DNA from: Pomphorhynchus laevis
Taxonomy: Eukaryota > Acanthocephala > Palaeacanthocephala > Echinorhynchida > Pomphorhynchidae
Assembly (NCBI GenBank): GCA_012934845.2
Contig: WNNJ02001679.1
Coordinates: forward strand, 119,811 to 183,810
Reading direction: 5' to 3'
Length of the DNA stretch: 64,000 nucleotides
This document shows, one piece after another, positions 35,301 to 47,300 of the stretch. The notes under the pieces were generated by a model. The model saw nothing but the letters and a program-made list of their open reading frames with translations. It was not told the DNA's origin and made no database searches. The number at the start of each line of letters is the position of its first letter. Position 1 is the first letter of the stretch. The position numbers were made by a program, and so were the translations under genes.

Positions 35301-38300
35301 AAACTCTATTCCTAGTAATCGTGGCGAAATCTCGAAGGAACGTGCCAAATAAGGCGTGTTTTTAAATAGGTTTTGTTGCTCTTATTACATATAAATGTGC
35401 TAGTTTAGGAACAGGAGGGAGGTAATCCTCCACACCATGTTTAGAGAAACTAAAATCACTAACCTTGCCATTTCCAGAATTTTTTTCAGAAGGAATACTT
35501 ACTTCGCCTTGAGAAATAGTTGATTTTCCAGAAAAATCCGCTGTTGAATTGCAGCAATGGAAATCCTTTGAATGCTCCGACGTGCACATTTTTTTTCACC
35601 TAATCAAATACATTGATGATTAACGCTTTGTTAAACGGATCGCTTACATCAATTGTGAGAATGGAATGATTCCTATTTGATTCGTATGCTTGTGAAATCG
35701 AGTGTACAGCATACTCAATACCGGCTTTCTGTGATACACACAATTGAACTTTACCAGCGACATTTTGCAATGGATTTTTGATCACTGACAATATTGTTTT
35801 ACCTATTATCTTGGGTAGATGTCCCCTACGCCTATGAGACGGACTCGGGGATTTCTGTTCAGTGGGATTAGTCTACTGACTAATATTGCTTTAATAGTCG
35901 AAAATGCAATCCTTTCGGTAGCTATTCTTATGGCCAGATCGGCAATACTTTCGGCTAGTTTCAATACGTGTGACTTGAAACATGTCAAAAAGCGTTAAAA
36001 TTCGGACGCGGTTATTCCCAACGATCAGCTCCTCAATGTGTTTTCAATGCTGCTGATATTATTTTCTTGCCATCGATTTGACAAAATTCTACTACATGAT
36101 GGGGCACACATTCTGGTAGCGGAGCATGAAGTATACCATCTAGTTAACCTTCAGTACCAGTGGGATGTAGATCGCGCAAAATATTTTCGACTGTACGCCA
36201 TTCGTTTATGTCATCAAGAGCGTGTACTTGATCTTTGTTGTCCAATAATTTCATCGCGGCGTCGGATCTTCCCTTAATAGATGTACGAATCTTGTTCGCC
36301 AGATAACTTGTGGATAACTCACACAGTTGCTTACTCTCCTCAGTCGTTGTTGAAGGGAGCTCGCTTCATCCATTAACTCCGACAGCATTCCGGACTTCTG
36401 CATCTCCAATCGTCTCGTAAGGGTTTTACGGATTAATGATGTTTTCCGTGAGGGGATAAGTTGCATGACACATTGGCAGATGATAGTAATTTCGTTTAAC
36501 GCCGTAGCTTCGCTTGGAAGTACATTTGCAACCGCTTCATATTTTGCAATTAATATGTCGATCAGAACATTGCTGATTCGCAAAGTGGAAGTGATATAAA
36601 TAATTGAATAATTAATAAATATTAATTATTATATAATAATTGATATAATAGATATTTTATCAATAAAATATTGATAATATAGTAAATGCATAATTCCAAA
36701 TATCAAAACAACTTTTAAAATCTTTATGTAAATATCATAAAAATTTCAAAAGGAAATCAGTTGTTTAATAAATCAAAGATTAATTAAATACTATGATGGG
36801 TTAAGTTGCATAATATACAGTTATTGTAATATAGAATACAATATATTTACATATATACAATATATATGCAATATATACATATTGTATATATGTATATATA
36901 CAATATATACAATATATATACAATATATTAATATATTTTATCGGGCAATAAATGCTAATAATAACAATAGAAAATATACATTAACCATAAACTTCATTAA
37001 TAAATGTATAGATAACATAAATATAGGTATACTTTTAAATAATTCTAAAAGTAAAGAAATAATAGGGTCAGATTTAAGTAAATATATTCCTAAAATAAGG
37101 TATAAACTCCTACCACTATTAGGACGAAAAATTTGTAATTATAATAAAGAATTAAAATCAATATGTAACGATAATATTAGAAACATAATGGAAACAGAAT
37201 GCAATTGTAAAAGTCTTAGTTTTGATAAAATAAATGAACATATATGTACCCATAATCTAGAATTAATTGAAAATTGTGAATAAAGAAAGCTGATATCAAA
37301 AAGGTATAAATATAGATTAAATAACAAGAACGACAAAAATAAAATTTACAATTCGTTATATAATAACTTAAATGATTACTTTAGTAAGCTGATTAATAGT
37401 AAAAGCTTAAAAACATCAAAGATAAACATTTGGAAAACTTATATATTAGATAAAATGGATGAGATCCATTATTAGATAAAACGGATTATATTAGATGAAT
37501 TAAGGAAAATGCTATTAAAAGGGTATAAATATAGATTAAAATATTTAAATAAAATACAAATTTTAATTTGACTAAAAACAAATTTAAAAAATATGTTAAA
37601 ACTGTAATTGTGAAAAAATTAAATAATTTGAATTGTGTTGATTCAAACTATTGTACCACAAAATTGTTTACTTCTACGTTAAAAGTAAATAAAATGTTAA
37701 TGACGACGTTAGTATATTAGAATTCAAAATTACACAAAAATCTAATAAAACCTGGATACAACCTAACATCAATAATACGAAAATAAAAAATAAAACAATA
37801 AACAATAAAATATGATATAAGTGTTTGATTATGTGTATAAGTAAGTTTGATTATGAGTTTGATTATGCGTATAAGTATACATTTAAGTGTGTAATTAATT
37901 TAATTACAATTTATTATAATTTATTTACTTAAATAATTTTGGCTTATAATTTAGTAAGATTTTAATCTTACAAAAAAGATTTTTTTTGTGTGGGATACAT
38001 TATCCTAAATGTATTAATAATAGGTCGCTACTAGAATTACTAATTAGCATTTTTCTATTTTTTAATATTTATATTTTGCTATTTTCATATGAAAACTGAA
38101 AATGGAAAAAACGTATGCCAATGATATTCACTTGTAAATGTTGATGTAGATATATAATTACTTGCATCGCCATGAAAAATATAATAAATTAAATAATTTA
38201 TTCTTTTAATTATTTTTTTTCGTTTTTTATATAAATTAATAATTTATTTAATTTATTTAATAAACTAAATAAATTATTTAGTTTTTAAATTAATTAATTT

Positions 38301-41300
38301 AATCGATAAATTAATTTAAACAATTAATTAAAATAAATGTATAAATTAAATTTAATTAAATTAGGCTTGCAGATAGTCAGGTAATTAAAAAGAAGAAAGG
38401 AAATAAAGGCGAAGTTTTATCCACATTTATTGAATTTACAATAACGTATTAAATATGCGCCATAATCATGTAATTCTATTATTCATTTTCAGTCATTTAA
38501 GTTATTTTACTGTCGTAAAATAACTTAAAATAAACTCGGCGCTGTCCAGATGTCGAAAAACAGGGTCCTACACCAAGAAAATTAGTAAGTGAAACTGATA
38601 AACCTGGTTAAATAATCAAAAAATCGATATTTCAAACATTCTAGTTTCTTAACTAGAAAGACCCACGTTTCTTAACTAGACCCATTAACGTGGGTCTAGT
38701 TAAGACCCACGTTAATGCAATATATAGTAAGAATTTAAATTTGAAGAAAGCTGGCAAAAGCCATCGCAAAATATATTTTTTGTCTACTTTACCAAACGCT
38801 TGCAGATAGATCAAAATTTGTTTGCTACTACAAACCGCACTCCATTATTATTCATATAATACGGACATTATGTCATCAAACCACTTGTGCAGTGCTAACA
38901 GTTCATCTCGTATTTGCAAGGAGTGTTTTAAATATTAAATTTTGTTTTCAAATTTTTTCAAATTATCATTAAATTTGTATGCTTTAAAAAACAATCATCC
39001 TTAATTCAACGAAATATTTCCCGATCTAGGAGTATGAAGATGAACTCGTCGATCAGAGAAATAATTATATGGATTCCTTACAAAAGGCATACGATAAGAT
39101 GCATCAACAAATTGACAATGTTATTATTGAAGCGAATGAAAAATCATTGGAGGCTGCAGCAGAATTAAACAAAGAATACGATGAGATGATGAACCGTTTA
39201 TTGCTATGCCATCGCTCATCCGTAGCAGACCTTGAGCAGGCTGTAATGAATTCCTTACGCCGATACATGAAGATGACCACAATATCAGAGGTACTATATT
39301 CTACACAATTAGTAAATTTACTAGTAATTGATGAACGCTTTAACTATTATTTGAATTGACTTAAACAAGTCAATTATGGGTGTTGGCTAATTATTCTAAA
39401 AATCTTGAAACCTTATCAAGCAAACACATTATAAAATCCAAATCTTGCATCTAGCAATTCAGTATTTTATGTATTATATTCCTTAGTGCTGAATAGGCGT
39501 TAGCCAAAACACTTTTCAGTATTGAAAGTTTTCTTTTATCATTAACCATATTTAGACGGAGTTTCATATCTTTCAACTCATCTTCTAATTTGCTTATACG
39601 ATTTGAGCTTGTCTCAATTGCAGATCGCAGAAATTGATTCTCCGATTGAATCATTTGTAGATTATTGTACACGGGCTGAGAATGCTGAAAATTTTGATAT
39701 TTACTTGTCCTACCCGAACACGTACTATTTTCATATAATAAATGTGAACTTTGATCAAATTCGAATGAGAACGCTTTTCTGAACGATCGGCAAGGATTTT
39801 GTAAGCTCCGGCTTATTACTGTACTTTTTAGAGTTATTTCTTTGTGATCGCTGATATTCTTCGCTATCATGTTCATGCGATCCATGAGCGTTGCTGTGAC
39901 CACTATCTTCCGATTCGGTTGATGTATTCGCGGCCGCGGTGGTGGCGGTTGTAATGAATTCGTTACAGTATTTTATTTTAGTGATTGCATGTAAAACCAC
40001 GATGTGACATGTTCTAGGATTGATTGTTTTTTACTGGATAGGAGTTAGCCAAAACACTTTAGAAACAATCCATCAATTTTTATTTAAATTAAAAAATATG
40101 GACATTTGAAATGTATTAATCGATATATTTAAGCATACTTACATACATCAATTGTCGAAATTTGTAAATTTAAACCAATCAGGCTTTTAAACAGAAGTAA
40201 AGTTAAACTCAAACAAATTATCTATTTTTCGAGCACTATTGATAAAAAACTGTAATACATATTTACAAATATGTATTATATATTGATGCATAATATGTAT
40301 TATACATTATATATGTATTATAATATATATTATAATATGTATTATATATGAAAATTATATACAAATTTATGTAAAACACATAAATTAAAAACTGTAATTT
40401 TATTTATCTTTCATTTGCAAATCGAAGATTAAGAACCACGTTGCTAGAGTTTTTAAATAAATTATTCTTCGAAATAATTGTTATTAGATATATTACTAAT
40501 TTAAATAGATTTTATATTGCACAAAAATTGAATTATACTATTTAATTTGATGATGCATAATCAAATTAAAATAACAAATAATTATTTTAAAATATGAATT
40601 TCTCAAGAGAGAGTGAGACTATTCTTCGTTAATCATTTGGTTATACTCATTCAAGCCAAACGCGAAAGAAAATAGACGAAACATGAACACGTACAGTCTC
40701 GTCATTATAATGACTCATCAGTGCCAGATCCATTCAACTGCTGGATGCAGATGAGGATCGACAGACGACACAAGACACGAGTCATGTGTATAAGTTACAA
40801 GAAACACTCTAGGACTCTGAGGTTACTAGAACAACTCGATTAGGTTACTAGAACAACTCTATGAGGTTACTATAACAACTCCATGAGGTTACTATAACAA
40901 CTCCATGAGGTTACTATAACAACTCCATGAGGTTACTATAACAACTCTATGAGGTCACTATAACAACTCCATGAGGTTACTAGAACAACTCTAGTAACTC
41001 TATGAGGTTACTAGAGTTGTTTTAGTACCTAATGCACATGACTCGTGTATTGTGCCGTCTGCCAGTCCTCCTCTGCATCTAGCAATGGAAGGGATCTGGC
41101 ACTGATGAGTCACTGTGATGACTCATCAGTGCGTTTTCTTTCGCGTTTGGCTTGAATGAGTATAACAGTATTTTAAAATAATAAATGATTAGATTAAAAT
41201 AATAAATAATTATATTAATTTATAAAAAATATTATTAGTTAATGACGCATTTTAGATCTAATCGTCAAATGACAGTTACAAAGATTGTCACCGATTGTTT

Positions 41301-44300
41301 CAAATTGAAATTTTAAAATTAGAGATAATAAATTAATTGTTAGAAATATATCTATCCTGATCTGTATTTTAAATTTTTTAATATCTAGGATCAATTAGGT
41401 ATAGTTAAACAACAACAATAATTTCAAAAATTTTGTTCTTCTTTTTGTCGTTTAACTATACCTGATTTTTTCTGAATATTTAAAAATTTAATTAATTGAT
41501 TTTTAATTAATATTTTTATTAAATTTTAAGATTTCGATATTTATACTTAAAACGGTAAATAATGAGCCAGCTTTACTAATAAAAGATAAAGTTTATACAC
41601 CCATATTTTGTTAAAAGTGTTATTACAGTTTTAATTCTCGAATCAGATCATTAGCCCAATCTTTCCAATGCTTCAACCATAATTACACTATTTCCACGAA
41701 CAACGACTTTACCCATAGGAACCTGTTTACCTTTATCAGATACATCAACGGCTTCATCCAATACAAGGTTCATATAAGGGTCGAAACCACGTAAGACACC
41801 CTGAATATTTCTACCTCCATTTATTCTCAACTGACACTGTTTTTCCATAAATTTTTTCAATTCCGGAGGGTTAGTTCGACTCATCTAGAAACTTTACCAA
41901 AATTTAACAAGATCCTTAAAAATACTATCTTAATTCTAAAGATAAAATTTTTTACCATCGTAATCGACTAGATATAGTCGAAATATTTATATATTTAAAT
42001 TAATAATTTCGCAACAATTTCGAGAATTTATAAATTTAAAAAACATTAATTATATAATTAATTAAATTTATTTACGGTAGATATTTTGTCTACATATTTG
42101 ATAAACATTTTTTTTCGTAATTAGAGAATGTAAAATTTATTTGAACTTTTGAATTAAACCTATTTGAGAATCAACAAAGAAGGATTACATTCTATAAAGG
42201 GGTCAAATAAGTAAAATATTTAATGATTTATGAATTTTAAGTATGACCCAATATATCAATAATATAATGTTAAATGGAAATATTTGCAAAACACATTTTC
42301 TTGGCGAGTCGATATAGAACGAACTTTGTAAAATTTGCAAACGAAACTCAGACCAGCAGTATTTAATTTGTTTATGATATTTTTCAATTAAAAATGCGAG
42401 CTAACATTTTTAAAACCACGTTCGGCAATAAAAAATTAATTTAATACGCCTGACAGATGATATTTAGGAGGATTTATGATAATCTAGTAGCAAAACAGGC
42501 ACAACAATTCAACTCATAATGCCACTATAGGCAGAGTCAGTGTTCCGCCGTTGTCGTTTGCAGTCAACCCTGCAGACTTCTGTAGGCCCCAACCGTGAAG
42601 GGAAGCCAGCTGAAGTCAATGTCATCTTTAGGAGATAAACATAATTTGTATAAATAACCAAAATCTGTATAAATAATTAAAATTAGTACATATTTTTATA
42701 TGAACTGAGATAATTTATCTGAAATTCATCAAAAATAACGCTGCATAATAAGTTGTCGTTAAGAGCACTAAATATTAATAAAATGTTTGATGACAGAAAT
42801 ATATTTCATAACTTTTCTTCAAATTAAAATGATTGTTTAAGAAACGTTTGGAGGCCAGCAAACAAAGAGAGGAGAAGCTAAGGCGCACAAACGACAGACA
42901 ACGCATGGATATCGAAAAGCACAAGCGACAGATAAATATCCTGAACGACAAACTAGCAAAGATTTCTGATTCCGATGTCTATATTAAAACATTACAGCAT
43001 AGTGCTTTAGTACGTATTTAAAGATAACTCAATTCGATTTTTAGTTGAGTTGTAAATTTTGAGGAAATAATTTTTAAATTGAAGGATAAAACATCTTAAA
43101 AAACTGAGAACTGCTTTTCTAAATTCGCGATTTGTTTAAATAATATAAATCTGAAAGATGCATTCCGTATTGCATGCATTTACGTCTCGGAGCACTGGTT
43201 TTTCAACCTCACACATGTCGCTGCGGAATCCAAATAGACTCACTAGTCACTCATGGCCTCAGTTCTTAACGTTCCGCAAGTCGGTTTGTCAGGCGCTCTT
43301 TTGTTAATTCAATTATTCTGGACGCTCTTAAAAAGGCCCAAATCCCAAGCTGTCTAGAACTTCCAGGGTTGTTCCGATCTGATGGCAAACACCCAGACGG
43401 AGTTACAATGGTTCCATTGGACCGCGGCAAATTCGCATGTTGGGACTTCACATGCGTTGACCCGCTAGCACCCAGTCATCAGGCGACAGCTCTAGCAGGA
43501 GCCAGATCAGTAGCTACGGAAGCTGAAGACAAAAAGAGAATAAAGTACGAGGGAATTTCAGCACTAGGGATGAATTTCATTTCTATAGCCATCGAAATCA
43601 CTGGTTTGATCGACAAGGAAGCATCTAACTTCTACCGTTCTGTAGATAAATTATCTTTAAAAACTGAGAAAATAGTGATTTTATAAAATTATCTCTTATT
43701 TTAAGAGTATCTGCAAAGTTAATTTTATGCTCAAATAGCCATCGATATTCAAGCAAAACTTATGAACGAGTTCAAAAATCTCATTTTATACATTAATTTC
43801 ACGGTCTGTAATTTGCTTAAAAATATTTCATCGGACAATTGTATTTATTTAACCGATCTACTTTAATCAATGATAAACATATCGGAAATGAAATCTAAAT
43901 GAATAAAGTCAAAAAAAATGAAGTAACCCATAAGCAGCAAGAGACCCGACGAGCAGCAATAAGTGAGATGGACTTTCAATAATTGAAACTTCAGAGAAAC
44001 GGTTAGAGAGCGATATATAATGCGAATATCGATAGCGATAAATACATATCGAGAATGACAGAGATTCAAACGATTAGTATGGATCACGTGTAATATTAAT
44101 CTCTGAGACTGACAAGCCGTACAAAAGCGACAGCACCACGTATTCCATAACCACGATCCACTCTTAATAAGTAGTAATTCTAAATGCATAGGGATATCGA
44201 AAATAAACAGATGAAACCAAGTTTTAGTTAAATAGAAGACATCATTACTACGATAAACAAGTTTTTCAGCTCATTAAACTGAGCTGGAAGACTCCTGACA

Positions 44301-47300
44301 TTCTATAATTGACAAGATAACGTTTTTTCAAAACTTCTGATTTAGAACTATGGACTACTAAGGATCTAGTCACGACAGAAAAGCCTATTCGATCTTACAC
44401 ACTAAAGTGAGTGTAATCATAGACATCAACAACTAGCACAATGTAATCCAATAAACAGTTAGTCACTACTCGATTACGCAAAAATTTCGTACACAGAGGT
44501 TCGACTCACTATTACTCAGACAATCAGTTAGTCACTACTCGATTACGCAAAAAATTTCGTACACAGAGGTTCGACTCACTATTACTCAGACAATTTTCTA
44601 ATTCTCTATAACCATATTTGAGCCACGAAAGGTTGTCGGGATGTAGATGTCGTAAAATACGAACAGAACTATATTTTAAAATGTGTTCACATTGTAGAAG
44701 CAAAGTGATATGTTTAGCCAAGCAAAATACTATCTTCATAGGCCTGGTTCTATCCAACGATCTGCTATCAAAACGGAAAACTCTCGAAATAACGATCTAG
44801 ATGCAATATCATTATTGTACTCTACCAGAAATTCAAAAAATAGATCGCAATTGTGAAATATTATCATCCAATCTGCTACGTGAATCACTTGGACAATATT
44901 CTTCTATACCACTTAGAATCAGATTGCAAAATTGGGAAATAGTGAAAGATCTATATTTTAAAAAGTCTTTTGTGCAAACGTTGCCAAATGAAAAACCTTC
45001 GCAATATCCTTCCTGATTATAAATCGGCTTAATATCAACTATATCGGACGTGTTTTGAGTGAGTGAAGTTGTTGAATCTTGGGAAACAAAGTACATTTGA
45101 AACAAACAGATCAAATCAAACATCTTCAATGTTGTATTGATATTAATGTCCTTTCAATACAGTATGATTCGCTAAAAACAAAAACGTTACTTATTTACGA
45201 CATTAAATGCATTCGATTCTCCTTTAACTTAGTATTTTTAATCTTAAATCTATAATCTCTAATTTATAAGAACGCAAGCAAACTTTAACATTAAGTATAA
45301 GTTAAAGTGTAATACTTTTGACTTAAAGTATTTTCAGTATTAAACCTACAATTTCTGATTTATAGGAACGCAGACAAACTGAAGTTTATCTGACAAATGA
45401 ACGAAAGAGCTTCTCAAGTCGAATAAGAAGAATTCGACAAAACATGCTACAGGTAATAATGGAAAGAGTTTATGACTTTACTAAAACAATTACAGGGAAT
45501 TAAATCATACCTAGTCGGCGTCAGGCACAATATGCCTTCTAAGACTATACTCCACCATTACCGACAGTTTCAAAGAGCTAGTGATACATTATTAATAATT
45601 TGCCTACATTTGATTGACGAATGTAACCATTTATGTGCTCGAATAGACACATAAATACTATTTATGCGGTCGTTCATCTTGACCATTTTGATAATATCAA
45701 GAACACTAATTTTTAAATACAAGATACAATTCATCCGAGGAAGATTTCAATCTAATTACATTAAGCACAACTATACTTTTTTATATCGATGAACACTGTC
45801 CAGATGAATAACATTATCTTTGTTGTATTTGAGAACCATGAACTTACGCTTTTTGAAATTATAAGCTACAATTTTATTTGTGGTCATTATAATCGTTTAT
45901 AATTCCACAATAATAAATAAATTTAAGACTGATGTTTTCAATTTTTTAAAATTAATGACTTGTTTCGAAAATGAATTGTCTTAAGACGAATATAACCGGA
46001 CTAAAGAATGAAATTAGATTGTATGTCATAATGACCATAATAATTTGACTCGTCTTGATTTTTCTACTAGTTTAAAATGGAGTCTGCTTACACAATTAAT
46101 ATTCTTGTGCGATATTATGAACGTGACATTCACATAGAACAATAAGGTACGTTTACCATGTTTCTTTTAGGTCGATATGATTTTAAGCTATAATGAAGAA
46201 CGAAAAAATTATTGTAGCCGTTTAATTTTAAGCGATAAAATTATTATAAGCAAGACCAGATATTACTTAATAAGTAATAAGAAAGTAAATGGCTGTTTAA
46301 AACGCCTATATAGGATTTTATAATTATAATGTATCATCTATCTTTTCTAATTTTTATTTTTTATTAAATATATAAAATAAAATAAACCAGTATCACGAGT
46401 CCAAGAGAATATTTTATCAATAATATTTTACAGGTGACAGTAATATTCTAAACACTTCATCTTACTGTAAATCTTAAGATTGTCTGCGTAAGCGAGCCAT
46501 TCACAGATTATTGCCCTTTTATGAGAACATTAAGTTATTGAAAAAATATTATCTCGGAGTCGATACTGGTCTACTATTTTACTATCTTTTTTAAGATTTA
46601 TTTAAGGTGGCAAATGCGTACCAGCGCACGCTTACATGACCACAACAAAACAAAAATGTAAATCATGTGTCGAGAAAGTGTGAACTATCTACGTAAAATG
46701 CTATCATTTACGTGTCGGTAATTAGACTATCCCATGGTATATATGTTGGGATTAAATGTCATATAAAGCGTGAATGTATTTAAAAACTTGAGAATTGTAT
46801 GGTACTGTAGTCTTAAGACAAGGGCAGATAAAGATATACGCATTACCTAAGATCGTTTTTATGACCAAATATGAAATCTAAGATTTGGAGAGGATTCTTA
46901 GGCAAGGTAGCAAATTGTGTCTGAAATTGTATCTGCAGAATTATAGGGACTGGTTGTCAATTCATAATATGCAGAGTACCCGCGCTAGACTGTTCTCGTT
47001 AGATATGACTGCGATGTGATATATGGTCAGAAACCACGATGGGTACCCCTACAAATACATTACGTCAAATGACAGACCGTCTCACAGGGGTCATTCAATA
47101 GCACCAAAAACATTACCACCAGGTCATTGCTCGAGGATTACCATATTATCACACAGATCGATTAGATCATTGAATTGTCTTCTAGACGAAGGATTTAAAT
47201 CCGACCTAAAGCTATTTTAGTCTGTAATTAAATATTTTTATATATTATTATCTTTTTTTGAAAATATACATTTTCTTCTTTCTTTTATAAATAAAATCTT

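Noticed and set aside
40819-41020. Regular 22-bp repeats that could suggest a CRISPR array
   Set aside because: Units are contiguous with no unique spacers, lie inside a foldback element, and the genome is eukaryotic.
43863-44189. 108-codon minus-strand frame
   Set aside because: Hydrophobic and low in information, without start context, homology or neighbouring exons.
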